In this document: piece by piece, positions 24,994-37,000 of the stretch | Layout of the letters: every line of letters starts with the position of its first letter | How positions within the stretch are numbered: the first letter of the stretch is position 1 | Assembly (NCBI GenBank): GCA_949592205.1 | Contig: CATIUR010000001.1 | Span: forward strand, 72,893,559 to 72,957,558 | Length of the DNA stretch: 64,000 bases | From: Helichrysum umbraculigerum | Lineage: Eukaryota > Streptophyta > Magnoliopsida > Asterales > Asteraceae | Direction of reading: 5' to 3' | Notes under the pieces: generated by a model | Databases searched by the model: none | Told to the model about the DNA's origin: nothing | What the model saw: only the letters and a program-made list of their open reading frames with translations | Translations under genes and position numbers: made by a program

Positions 24994-25437
24994 ACGGGTG
25001 TTTAAAAACATCCGTATCCGAATCCGTAATTCAAAAACCCGAAAATTCGATATGAAAATATCCGAAATTTTGGATTTGGATTCGGATAGTTATTTTCAGA
25101 TATTTCGGATATCCGATATCCGAAATTTTCCAAATTTTTTTGGCTTTTTTCTTTTTATAGTCAACTTTGCCGTCATGGTATACAAATTATGTGCAAACAC
25201 ATCAATAAATAATTCAAATACTTCATTATTTGAATAATTATAGATTGTTTTGGTCGGTTATATGTAGTTAGCAACCGTTTCTATTGCGAATATCGATTTA
25301 AAACCTTCAAGTTAACAAATTTCAGATATTCGGATATCCGAACTCGGATATTCGAAATTTCGGATTCTGATATCAAAATCAGATATCCAAAATTTTGAAA
25401 ATCCGAAATTTCGGATATCCGACTTTGAACATCCGTA
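24994..25437. mobile_element. Small non-autonomous hAT-like element
   Basis: The left end TACGGGTGTT and the inverted right end TACGGATGTTC are flanked by CTAATGAT (24986-24993) and CTAATGAC (25438-25445), an 8-bp duplication with one mismatch. The interior is rich in ATCCGAAAT / ATTTCGGAT words in both orientations, resembling subterminal binding sites. Its termini differ from those of the neighbouring full-length hAT element 190 bases away, so it is not a deletion derivative of it. No transposase. Confidence 0.7.
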
Positions 25438-25445
25438 CTAATGAC

Positions 25446-26229
25446 AAGAGTGAGAGTTTCGAACGCGGAAAAGTGATAGTTTCGAACTCGGCCTAAGGCT
25501 TTAGGTTTTAAAAACTCAAATAGTATAAAATATGTGGCACTTTTCTTCTATGGATTTAAAATTTAAATATAAACTGAAGTTTTTAATGATAATTATTTAC
25601 GATTATTATGATGATTTATGATATAACTTGGTACAAAACAAAAAAAATAACTTCAAATTTGATAGTGAAATTGGAAAAAATCTATGACAACACGTAATGC
25701 ATATATATTTTGTATAAAGTAATATTATTAATTATTAATAGTCACTTCTAGTCTTCTAGATGCAAAAACTTAAATTAATTTTCCCAAACTCTAGTAGTAG
25801 TACTCACAATCTCTTCAATAATGTGGGGGTAAAAAACTTACAACTTTTTCTATGCATAAAACACATTTTGATTATTACATTTACATTTGTTATTATAATA
25901 GAATGTGAAAGATTTAACCCCCTATAGAGTATAAAATATTGGTGTACAACTTTTAATACACAGAGTACAATGAACTTAAGCTTGAACCAATATAACCACC
26001 AAATCTTCTTTATTCCAAATAACAATCCAAACTCAATGAAGTATGCAACTTTCTGTAGTACCATTCATCAATCTAAAAACAGAATTACAGCTCATATTCT
26101 CCTAATTCTACACCTTCTCATATCTAAAATCACTAGTACTATCCAAATGTGGAATTAACCAATTTATTTCATTACAGCCATACACAAAAAAGGATCAATG
26201 CCTCACTAAAAATAGCAAGTCTTAATGAA
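25446..26229. other. Intergenic, includes 3' flank of the glycosyltransferase gene
   Basis: AT-rich DNA with no convincing gene. The part next to 26230 probably holds the 3' UTR of the minus-strand glycosyltransferase gene. Confidence 0.35.
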
Positions 26230-27654
26230 CTAATCTTCTATAGAACTCACAGTATATTCTTTAGTACTACTTGTGTTACAGAAAACACAATGATCCGATA
26301 AAATCCTTCGAACAATGCTACCTTCTTCAATACGAATCCATCGACTTTGTTTATTCCAAAGATGAACCGCATAACTCTGGTTTCGAATCTGCTCAAACTT
26401 CATCTTTAACCATTTTGATTCAGTCTCGTTTTTCGCCCCTCGAAACAGAACATGAACTTTGTCCCAGTTCACAGGATAAAACGCGATTGGGGGCAAAACA
26501 GTAAAATTGTAGCCAGGCCTTCCTTGTAACCTTGAAACCACCCTTGAAACCAAATAAGGACCATTGTGACCCCATTTATCACCATTAAAAGTTAATGCAA
26601 ATTCCTCAATGAACTTGTAAAGTAAAGGATGCATCTTATCAAATACCAAAACTGCATTATTCAACCTACTCCAATTCTTGAAACTTGGATCCATTGTTTG
26701 TGCACCAATTGAGTTTTTCAGCTTTGCAAAACTTTTCAGAACTATAACATCAAAGTCTATATAAACTCCACCATATTTATATAGCAAACTTAACCTCAAC
26801 AAATTCGATAAGTTCTGACCTAATGGGATCACACCAGTATGAACATGACCTCTTACCAACTTTGAAAACCAAGATTCTGCCATTGTGTTCTTGAACAAGA
26901 ACCCGAAATCAGGCGAAATTGCCGTCACCCTAAACCCTTTTTCTGTAAAGGGTCGTAAAATATGTCGTCCTTTGACTGAATCAAGCGAGTTTGATACGAT
27001 CAAAACACACGCGTTTGGGTGCGTTTTGAATATCGATTCAATCGAATGAATGGCTCTTTCGTTAAACGAATTCAAAGAAGATATCCATGTCATAAAGAAC
27101 TTAATCTTGCATGAAGTTTCATTATTTTTCTTGCCATATAAAAGTTCTCTAACCCTCGCCGGAAAATCTTCTCCACGGCGCCGAGATGCCCCAAACGCCG
27201 TCAACATTTTCAACAGTTTCTTGTTCCGATTTTCTGATAAATTCTCTGATTCAATCTCGAAACTGTGAGATCTACGTAAATTAGGGAAAAGGGTATTCGG
27301 ATTTACGTTCGGATACACATTTGGGTTAGGGTTTGGTAATGGGTGTTTAAAGAACGCGAGGTTTCTTGGATCTCCGGTGCCGGCGGGTGGTGATTCCGGC
27401 GAAAAGGTTTCTGATTTCAACTCAGGTGTTGAAATTTGAGACGGGGTTTCATCTTTAACGACGGAAAACAAGTTTCTTGAAGGTCTGGCTAGTTTGAACA
27501 CCGGCGAGTGTTTACGGCCGGTGGAAGTGAGTGACGGAATCTTGACGGAAAAGATTGAAGCGCCGTTAAAAGATAACAGCAGAAAGAAAACGAGTGTGAT
27601 GAAAGCGAATACAGAACGTTTCTTGTTAGTATTGATTGCCATTGATGTGTTCAT
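26230..27654 (-). CDS. Alpha-1,4-glycosyltransferase-family protein (DXD type), intronless
   Basis: 474 residues. A short cytoplasmic N-terminus with basic residues is followed by one membrane segment (about residues 14-36, VFAFITLVFFLLLSFNGASI), giving type II topology as in Golgi glycosyltransferases. A Pro/Ser/Asn-rich stem leads to the catalytic region. The DXD sugar-nucleotide motif is YGGVYIDFDVIVLKSF near residue 298. The C-terminal half (GDKWGHNGPYLVSRVV, NQSYAVHLWNKQSRW) matches the Gb3-synthase-like domain. Plants have several such genes (At4g19900-type and relatives) whose acceptor is mostly unknown, so no substrate is claimed. The first ATG is used; a second Met at residue 5 is an alternative. 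Frame intact, length normal. Confidence 0.88.
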   Translation of the reverse strand: MNTSMAINTNKKRSVFAFITLVFFLLLSFNGASIFSVKIPSLTSTGRKHSPVFKLARPSRNLFSVVKDETPSQISTPELKSETFSPESPPAGTGDPRNLAFFKHPLPNPNPNVYPNVNPNTLFPNLRRSHSFEIESENLSENRNKKLLKMLTAFGASRRRGEDFPARVRELLYGKKNNETSCKIKFFMTWISSLNSFNERAIHSIESIFKTHPNACVLIVSNSLDSVKGRHILRPFTEKGFRVTAISPDFGFLFKNTMAESWFSKLVRGHVHTGVIPLGQNLSNLLRLSLLYKYGGVYIDFDVIVLKSFAKLKNSIGAQTMDPSFKNWSRLNNAVLVFDKMHPLLYKFIEEFALTFNGDKWGHNGPYLVSRVVSRLQGRPGYNFTVLPPIAFYPVNWDKVHVLFRGAKNETESKWLKMKFEQIRNQSYAVHLWNKQSRWIRIEEGSIVRRILSDHCVFCNTSSTKEYTVSSIED

Positions 27655-27817
27655 TGTGTGGTGGTTTGATGGTGGTTTAACGGCGGTAATGGGGTTTGAA
27701 CGGTGGTTTTAGAGAGAGAAAGTGGGGTTTTTTTAGAGAGAGAAATGGTGGTGGTGAGTTTGCATGTAAAGTTGAAGAATTTGATGGTGAAATGATGATG
27801 TAAGTAATGGGGGTTTG

Positions 27818-27826
27818 TATTTATAG
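27818..27826 (-). promoter_or_regulatory. TATA box of the glycosyltransferase gene
   Basis: Read on the minus strand the sequence is CTATAAATA, about 165 bases upstream of the start codon. The leader between contains CTCTCTCTAAA-type pyrimidine tracts common in plant 5' UTRs. Confidence 0.6.
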
Positions 27827-28338
27827 TACTGAAATAGAAATAAGTTGATGAATTAGTGGATAAAAGTTTGTTAGAGGTAGTTAATTTTATGACAGTTTGC
27901 TATATCTGACTTGTATTCATATATAGTTTATATGTATGCATAATGTTCTTGAAAGAATTAAAATTTGTTAAAGAAATTAGAATTTAAAGGAATCTGTATT
28001 TAAAATGATTGAAATATGATGGAATTAGAATTTGAATGAGCTAAAATATGTCATGTTTGGTTGGGAGGAAATGGTATTAGACAATTGGAGTATTTATTAT
28101 AGTTAATGTACTTATATCTATGATCTATGATCTATAACTACTTATAATGCATTTCTTAAAATTAAATTCAATCAAAGGAAAAGACTATATTACCCTTATA
28201 TATATAATTAAACATTTAAATTCCACATCAACTATTATTCTCACTAGCTAAAAAAAATGTTTACTTACGATTATTATAATATTAGAAAGTCAATTTCAAC
28301 TAACTAATTGTACTAATTTAAGTACTACAATTACATTT

Positions 28339-28341
<3 letters not shown>

Positions 28342-28424
<83 letters not shown>
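28342..28424. repeat. (TAA)n microsatellite
   Basis: About 83 bases of uninterrupted TAA trinucleotides ending exactly where the Helitron-like terminus begins. Confidence 0.95.
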
Positions 28425-28425
<1 letters not shown>

Positions 28426-29917
28426 CTCTATTCTCTATATATATATATAAAAGAAAACCTTGGAAGAAATCTCCCCCCTCCATTAAAGAGCAATCCTTCA
28501 TTGACCAACCCTTGGATCAGACAATGATGTCATTCTTCCTATTTTTTGTGTTACAGATTACTAAAACGCCCCTTAATCATATTAAATAAGCATCCTCTCT
28601 GTCATTACAGTAGTAGGTTTCTTCCCATTCAATTCCGTATCAAAAAAATTTGAATAATTCTCCGATCTAAAATCCTAATTCATCTCCAATCTAAAATCAT
28701 AAATCAAACATATGTATTCAATTGTTCATCACCCATGTAGATCCTAAATCGACATAATAGATTGGTTTTTCAATGCGAGAGATGCAGATGCATTTAACAT
28801 ATGCGAACCCTAATTTCAGCGAAAGTGAAATTATATGATCTTCTAGGAAAGGATCAATGGTCGAGACAGTAAAAGAAAACCACTCAGAAATCACTATCTG
28901 ATTGTTCCAGTTCTGATATGGTTGAATTTTTTTGTAAGTTTATCGATTTTAATTTTACTTATTATATGTGTAGTTGTTGAATTGTTTATTGTTAATAATT
29001 GTATATAATTTTGTTATATGATTCAAATTAATCATCTTTTTTCAGGCTTTTTCCATCAAACATTACTTGTGATTGCCACTTTAATGATAATATCTATGTG
29101 CACACCAAGTGTTTGATAATATGCTTCAATGGATAAAGAGAATTCAGTTTTTTTTTTTATTTATGCAGCTAGCAGCATTAAAATCATGGAATTGTTTATT
29201 GTTAATTTTACTTATTATATATAATAGTTGTTGAATTGTCTATTGTTAATAATTGTATATAATTTTGTTATATGTGCCTAGGATTCAAAGTAATTGTCTT
29301 ATCAAATTATCAAGTCGATATATCTTGTTAATCATACTTAGTATGTTTAATGATTTGTTTATCATTTGCAGATAGTCAAACGAAAATAGGATGTTGTTGC
29401 TCGAGGTATTTTATGCTTCTTCCGTTATTATTTTGAAATGTTCAGTTTTGGACAGTATGTTTTCTTTCATCCTTCATTATTTTGATCACATACACTAATG
29501 GACTAATCTTTCTATTTCAGCTGGTGTTGTTCTTGAGGAGGAAAATTGACCATCATTTTTCCCTATCTTTCATCACGATATTGCAAATGAAATACCAATT
29601 CATCTACAGAAATTGCAGTACGTAACATTCACTATGTACTTGGGTATGTGTTCATTTTTTCTTCCTTATTTATTTTATAGGGGATTCATTTGCCTCTACC
29701 AAATCATATGTGTGCTACGCATGTTTGCCATTTGTTATTTTCATCCCCCCAATTGCAACACTTTCAAACCAGTATCATAGTTCAGGTTACTTATTTGCTT
29801 TTGCTGATCATTACCCAGAGATGGAAGATTATGGATTTCAGTATTCTGAGGAAGAAACTTAAGCGTAAGATGTTGATATTAAGAATTAGTATTATAATTC
29901 TAAGGTATTAATTTATA

Positions 29918-30166
29918 CTCCCTCCGTCCCAATTTAATTGTCCCCAGACAAAAACACGCAGTTTAAGAAAACATTAACTTCTCTCTTACTTTTTGATAAG
30001 ATTACAGTTTTACCCTTTACTTTTTACCTACTTTTTTGTCCTACATATATAAAGTAAGGGTGAAAAAGGATTTTATCTCATCATTTTTATCCATTTATGG
30101 AAGTGGACAATTAATTTGGGACAGCCCAAAATGGAATAATGGACTATTAATATGGGACGGAGGGAG
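29918..30166. mobile_element. Stowaway MITE (Tc1/mariner type)
   Basis: The left end CTCCCTCCGTCCCAATTTAA and the right end ...TATGGGACGGAGGGAG are inverted copies, flanked by TA on both sides (29916-29917 and 30167-30168). This is the classic Stowaway layout; 249 bp, no coding capacity. Confidence 0.9.
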
Positions 30167-30229
30167 TACTATTTTTCATTTTTACTTGTGAGGTCAAAAA
30201 GATGAAGGCATTCATAACTGATTACCTGT

Positions 30230-30936
30230 TGCATCTTTTTACATGTGTAGACGTATCTTCGAATTCAGATATCAAGATTTTATTTCAAGTGCAAATAGTG
30301 TTTCAGCCGAGATTACCATGAAGACAAACCCTCAAAACCTTTGACTACGTCGCTGATTCGGAGGTGCAAGGAATTGAGAGCCCTGGCGTACAGAATAAGA
30401 AGTAAACTTTTAAACACGTTATGAGTTTTATGTATCTGTTGGTGTTGATTTGGTATATTAGAAGTGGCAACTTTGACCCATTTACTTATGAATATCTTTT
30501 TTGTTTGTGGTTTTTCTCGACTGGGTCAGCTGAACATATACAGCTGTTAGGGGAATGATTTAAACATGCTAATGATAAGTACTTACCTGTTTCATCTTTT
30601 TTTACATGTGTAGACGTATCTTGGAATTCAGATATCAAGATTTTCTTTCAAGTGCAAACAGTGTTTCAGCCGAGATTACCATTAACACAGACCCTCAAAA
30701 CCTCTGACTATGTTGTTGATTCAGAGGTGCAAGAATTTGAGAGCCTTGGCGTGCAGAATAAGAGGTAAACTTTTAAACATGTTACGACTTTTATGTATAT
30801 GTTGGCGTTGATTTCATATATTAGAAGTGGCAACTTTGACCCATTTACTTATGTATGTGTTATTTTGTTTGTGGCTTGTCTAGACTGGGTCAGCTGAACA
30901 TATTTAGCTGTTAGGGGAAAGATTCAAACATGCTAA
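30230..30936 (+). repeat. Tandem duplication, period about 363 bp
   Basis: Two copies (about 30230-30573 and 30590-30936) share GTAGACGTATCTT, ATTCAGATATCAAGATTTT, GTTTCAGCCGAGATTACCAT and GCTGTTAGGGGAA, with scattered substitutions. No product could be recognised; each copy could contain a former exon followed by GTAAAC. Confidence 0.85.
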
Positions 30937-30956
30937 ATTTATCCCAAGAAGAATGC

Positions 30957-30961
30957 TTTTG
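30957..30961. repeat. Target-site duplication TTTTG (left copy)
   Basis: TTTTG precedes the 5' LTR and recurs at 41152-41156 directly after the 3' LTR. This is a normal 5-bp LTR-retrotransposon duplication. Confidence 0.95.
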
Positions 30962-33589
30962 TGTGACAACCGTCAATCTAGGACTATAATTTAGTGCCTA
31001 ATAAAGTTTTAATACATGTAATTAGTTCTGTGTTAGGCTAATTAATGTATCAATTATTATATATATATTGTTGAATATAGATCTACAATTATGCGGTTTG
31101 TTTAAATCGTACGAATCTCAAATCGAATGAATTTCGATACAATAAATACGGACGTTGGTGACCAACTTTTATTAAATAACGATTTTATGTCAAAAGTATT
31201 ATTATTATAATACTTCGTATTCATTCGTACCGTACAATCAGTAAGTTACACAATTTAAAATGTAAAACGCGCAAACAAATTAACTTACCTTTTTATAATT
31301 CAAATATAATGTGATTAGTAAAATATTTAAATAAAATATGGCGTAATAATTTGTGTTTTAAAATGTACCAATTAATATTTAAAATAATTATTTAACGTTT
31401 AAACGACGGAGCAAACGAACACCGCACGGAACGGAAACGCGGGACGAAAATGGGGGCTTAACCTCCCCTTTCCCACCATCTCTTTCTCATTTATCTCATT
31501 TCTTTCTCTCTCTTTTTCTTCTTTTTCTCTCAACCCAACTACCACCACTTTCATTTTCATTTCATCAAAAACGCAAAATAAACATACTAAACGACCTCGG
31601 ATCTTCAAGCCCCTTTTGAATAAACGACCACCACGCGACGATCTACATTCCTACCTTTCCGGAATTTCATTTCGGCGATTTGTAAGTTTCCGACACGACT
31701 CCGAAAACTCTCGTTTTTAAGTTTTATAACTTGCTAGTTGTTTGTATAACCTTGTAATGTCCTAAAATGGGTTGGGTAAAAATATTATGCCGACCGATGG
31801 CCGGAAAATGCGTTTTTGAAGCTTAAACTCCGATCAGACCCCGTACGTCGCATTTGGCCTGGAGCAAATGCGACGCAGCGACCTACGTCGCACTATATCC
31901 CCAACGTCGCATATAGCGACGCAGCTTACTACGTCGCATTGACTTGCGAACGTCGCACATAGCGACGCAGACCTTAACGTCGCAAACCGAACCTACGTCG
32001 CATTAGCGACGTAGCACCCTACGTCGCTATTGATTTAGCACTGTCGACTTTAGCGACGCAACCCTCTTCGTCGCAAAACCCTACGTCGCAGCCTACGTCG
32101 CAGGCTACGTCGCACAAACCAGAACCTCAAGAACACAGATTTTTTTTTTACTAAGTGTCGAGGCTCGAAATTTTATCACTTGATTTCACTCAAATTCAAG
32201 TCCAGATGCGTTTTTCCTTAAAACAATATAGTAGAAATAAAAATTTTCCAAGCTGACCTGGCAGCTCGACCCCAGCCAGGGGCTCTGCCCCTTGGACCCC
32301 GCCAGGGGCTGCCGCCCCTTGGACCCCGCTAACCAGGGGCGCTGCCCCCGGACCCCCGTACTTAGATTCCGTAAGCACATTTTTACACCAAATGTCAAAC
32401 TTGTACAACTTCAAAACGCTTACGCGATACAACTTTTCAATCATAATTGGAATTTACTTTTCAAGTATAACACTTCTAAATCAATGAGATAACATCAAGA
32501 CTATTGTTGCAAGTAATCACCAACGGGCCGTACACGTTTTCAAAACATACTTCAAAGATCAAACAAGTCGTTGTAACTTGTATCAAGTCAATCAAACAAG
32601 TCGTAGTAACTTGTAACAATACAATCAACCAAATCGGGGTAATTTGGACATCAAGTTAAACAAACGATTTAAATGGTAGTCTTTCGAGATACCGGTACAA
32701 TTAATGACAATTCAAGTGTCGTGGACACATTCAGGTTTCAAGCCTTTGGACATCAATTCACCGCTAATTACTTCAAGTTTACTAAATTAAACACTTCAAG
32801 ACTCAGGTGAGTTTCATAGCCCCATTTTCACTGCTTTACAACTAGGGGTGTGATATTACTACTCGATTTTGTTTTACAAGTAGAACGCAAGTGCCAAACT
32901 TCAAATACTACATGAGTTTCAAGCTAATCAATTTAAAGTCCTCCATAAGCATAGTCTCTAGTATTTTATAGCGTGAATGTTAGTATATGATATCATATGG
33001 GATTGACAATCCTCATCGGGTTAGCACGCACTAACCGGTCAAACGGATGTATTAGCATTTGGGAAGACGAGTGTGGATTAGACACTCGTAGGAGGCATTT
33101 CAAGTTAGGTTTCCTTAATTGGGCCTGACAAATCAAGTTAAGCTCAGACTATGTGCTCATGGACAGTATAACTTTTATTTTGCTTAATTGCATTTTAAAT
33201 TCAATATAAATCTTGCGGTTCTGACAACTATACAATTGACATACAAACCTGTGAGCTCACCAGCGTTTTCGCTGACTCATTTTAGTATTTATCACAGGTA
33301 CCCCGCAGTAGGTTGGCTGCACAAGCAGGAACTATTAGCTCGAGTCAGCATACATACAACTAGAGATTTGATTGCATTATTATATTTTGTAAAAGTAATT
33401 ATGCTTTGTAATCTCTCAATTTCAGGAATCGAGCTAATGTAACTATATTTTGATGTAAACATTTACCTTATCTATACAAGTTTAAAACGACGCATATAGT
33501 GGTCGTTCATTATATCTTATGTGCTTTGTATATTGATTAGTGACACCCAAATCAAGCTTCCGCAAATCATTAAATTTGGGGGTGTCACA
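30962..33589 (+). repeat. 5' LTR of the young gypsy element
   Basis: Starts TGTGACAACC and ends GGGGGTGTCACA. Internal landmarks are a pyrimidine-rich stretch (31490-31540), a dense cluster of ACGTCGC/GCGACG words (31846-32115), a GC-rich hairpin repeat (32260-32360) and a splice-donor-like CAGGTGAGT (32805-32815). The ORFs that can be drawn inside it recur identically in the 3' LTR and show no protein-like features. Confidence 0.95.
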
Positions 33590-33592
33590 GAT

Positions 33593-33605
33593 TGGTATCA
33601 GAGCC
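33593..33605 (+). promoter_or_regulatory. Primer-binding site (tRNA-iMet type)
   Basis: TGGTATCAGAGCC lies three bases after the 5' LTR and is complementary to the 3' end of plant initiator tRNA-Met, the usual primer of Ty3/gypsy elements of this clade. Confidence 0.9.
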
Positions 33606-34039
33606 TAAGGTTATAGTGAACTAGGTTGCATTTAGTGGGCCTAGACTATGACCGTTAGGCAGTATTCCTTATTAGTTATGACTAGTTCAGGGATTACATC
33701 ATACGACTTTAATTTAACATAGCCTGATCAACTATGTACAATTAAAGAAAGATGATGTGAAATCTGAAAGAGTTATGTTGAACAGGAATGCATTAGTTGA
33801 CTCTGACCTCGAGAGAAACGGGACTCAAAACACGTCTGTGCTAGACACTCAATAAGTTATTATGTGATATACATATATTTACATGAATAGACCTCATTAC
33901 AACTTAGGCTATATTATATTATATGAATATAGGCCTCTTTCTTTCAAACGTTTTGTCTCGGAATGACAAACACACCACTAGTTCATCATACTCGGACTAG
34001 CATCTTATTTCATTTCCTTGTTCTTTCTTACTCAGCATC

Positions 34040-37000
34040 ATGCCTCCTCGTCGTCAAATTACCCTTAGCGAAGCTGAAATCGCGGGAATAATTGCCCGCA
34101 GTGTGACCGAAGCCTTGGCTACCCGAACACCATCCGGTAGCGAGGACACAGCAACCAATACTCCACCACCCAAACCCTGCTCCTATAAGGACTTTCTTAG
34201 CTGTAAACCACTATATTTCAAGGGCACGGAAGGTGCCATTGGCTTGATCCGTTGGATTGAGCGTATGGAATCTGTTTTCAGCCTCTGCGACTGCACCGAA
34301 AACAACAAGGTTAAATTCGCTGCTTACACCTTTCAGGAAGGTGCACTCACGTGGTGGAAAACCCACGCAAACTCTGTAGGCCTCGAGGTTGCAAATCGAC
34401 TTCCTTGGGCCGAACTGAAGAAGAAACTGACAGAAAAATACTGTCCTGAAGAAGAATTGCACAGGCTGGAGGAAGAATTCTGGCACCTGGCAGTGCAGGG
34501 AAATGATGTCGCTGAATATACCACCAAATTTCAGCAGTTTGCTTTATTATGCCCGGGTTTGGTCGAACCAGAAAGTAAGGGCATTAAGAAATACATTCGT
34601 GGACTTCCCGAGAACATCCAGGGAAACGTCGCCTCATCCAAACCAACCACCACTGAGAGTGCCATTCGATTGGCCCACGAACTCATGGCTCTAGTTGTCA
34701 GCCGTGAGACCTCCAACACCTCATCCTCCAACAATAACAAACGCAAATCCACTGAACAACACCACAACTCAAACAAGAAAAACAACGCCATCCAAGTCTA
34801 CACCTCCAACTCTGAAACCACCCGCAGCTACACCGGGGACAGGCCTTATTGTCCCAAGTGTAACTACCACCATTTTGGTCAGTGCGGTACTCCTTGCAAC
34901 AACTGCAGGAGGTACGGGCATCTGACTAAGGATTGCCGAGCCCCCAAATCCAACAACAACCCCTCTGACAGAAATGCCCGACAACCTAAGTCCTGCTATG
35001 AATGTGGACACCCAGGACACTTCAGGGATTCTTGCCCAAAATTGAAGAATAAGGGCAACAACAACAACAACAACCACCGCAACAACAACAACGCCAAAAG
35101 TAGCGCCTTCGTGATCAACTCAAGGGACGCCCGTCAGGACCCGAATGTGGTCACGGGTATGTTCCTCCTCAACAATTTAACTGCTTCTATTCTGTTTGAT
35201 ACTGGTGCCGATAGGAGTTTTATTTCCGATGAATTTTGCCCTCTACTTGACATTACACCTGTTGCTTTAGACGTTAAGTACACCGTAGAGCTAGCAAATG
35301 GCAAATTGATAGAAACCAATAGTGTGATACCTAATTGCACTTTAAATCTAGCCGACGAAATCTTCTCCATAGATCTTATGCCTGTTGAGATAGGAAGTTT
35401 CGATGTCATCGTAGGCATGGACTGGTTGTCCAAACATCGCGCCGAAATCATTTGCTACGATAAAATTGTTCGCATACCTCTCGCCGTCGGTAGAACCCTA
35501 GTCATACAGGGGGAGACCGGAGGGACGAGGCTTAACATCATCTCTTGTCTTAAAACCCGGAAATTTCTGAAAAAGGGTTATCCAGCAATCCTCGCGCACA
35601 TCATGGAGAAAAAGTCGGAGGAGAAGCGACTTGAGGATGTTCCAATTGTTCGAGACTTTCCAGAAGTCTTTCCTGAAGAATTACCTGGTCTACCACCACC
35701 AAGACAGGTTGAGTTCTCAATCGATCTTGTACCAGGTGCTGCGCCTGTGGCCCGAGCACCATACCGTTTAGCTCCATCCGAACTTCAGGAACTGTCCACC
35801 CAGCTACAGGAACTCCTGGAACGAGGGTTTATCAGGCCAAGTTCTTCACCTTGGGGAGCTCCGGTCCTATTTGTTAAGAAGAAAGATGGTTCTTTTCGAA
35901 TGTGTATCGACTATCGAGAGTTGAACAAGTTAACCGTCAAGAACCGGTATCCACTTCCTCGAATCGATGATTTGTTCGACCAACTTCAAGGGTCGCGTTG
36001 TTATTCAAAGATTGATCTCCGATCCGGTTATCACCAATTGCGTGTCCGCGATGCCGATATTCCAAAAACCGCTTTCAGAACCCGTTACGGGCATTACGAA
36101 TTCCAAGTGATGCCATTCGGCCTAACCAATGCACCGGCTGTATTCATGGACCTTATGAATCGGGTGTGTAAACCTTACCTTGATAAGTTTGTCATTGTCT
36201 TCATTGATGACATCCTCATATACTCACGAAGCAAAGAAGAGCATGCGCAACACCTCAAAACCATCCTTGAACTACTTAAACACGAGGAGCTCTATGCCAA
36301 GTTCTCTAAGTGTGAGTTCTGGATCCAAACCGTTCAATTCCTTGGCCACGTGATTGACAGTCAGGGGATTCACGTTGACCCATCAAAAATCGAGGCTATC
36401 AAAGATTGGCAATCGCCAACCACTCCGACCGAAGTACGGCAGTTTTTGGGACTGGCCGGATACTATCGACGCTTCATTGAAAATTTCTCCAAAATAGCCA
36501 TACCACTCACGACTTTGACCAAGAAAGACAAAAAGTTTGACTGGACTGATAAACAAGAGTCGGCATTCCAACTCTTAAAACAAAAGCTTTGCAGTGCTCC
36601 TATTCTATCATTACCCGAAGGCACCGATGACTTCGTAGTATACTGCGATGCTTCTCATCAAGGTCTCGGTTGTGTGCTCATGCAACGAGACAAAGTCATA
36701 GCTTATGCTTCCCGACAGCTTAAGATTCATGAAAAGAATTACACCACCCACGACCTCGAGCTAGGAGCTGTCGTTTTTGCCCTCAAAATCTGGAGACATT
36801 ACCTTTATGGTACCAGATGTACAATCTTTACCGACCATAAAAGCCTTCAACACATATTCGATCAGAAGGATCTCAACATGAGGCAACGTCGATGGGTCGA
36901 GTTGCTTACGGATTACGACTGCGAACTCAAATATCATCCAGGCAAAGCAAATGTTGTTGCTGACGCCCTCAGTCGAAAAGAGCGAGTGAAACCACTTCGG

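Larger units (their letters stand above)
28425..30956 (+). mobile_element. Possible Helitron 5' part (boundary only at 28425)
   Basis: TCTCTATTCTCTATATATATATATAAAAG at 28425, preceded by A, resembles the TC-plus-AT-rich-plus-AAAAG 5' terminus of plant Helitrons, which insert between A and T. The following DNA is non-coding in all frames. A 3' end (hairpin plus CTRRT) was not found, because the region is split by later insertions, so the extent is unknown. Helicase or Rep motifs were not seen. Confidence 0.45.

Noticed and set aside
31846..32115. Regular short repeats that could suggest a CRISPR-like array
   Set aside because: The words are only 6-7 bases, occur in both orientations at uneven spacing inside an LTR, and the DNA is a plant genome.
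33593..33605. tRNA-like sequence TGGTATCAGAGCC
   Set aside because: It is the primer-binding site next to an LTR, not a tRNA gene; no cloverleaf surrounds it.
34211..35451. Antisense open frames across the intact gypsy gag-pol gene
   Set aside because: Shadow frames of the strongly biased coding sequence on the opposite strand.
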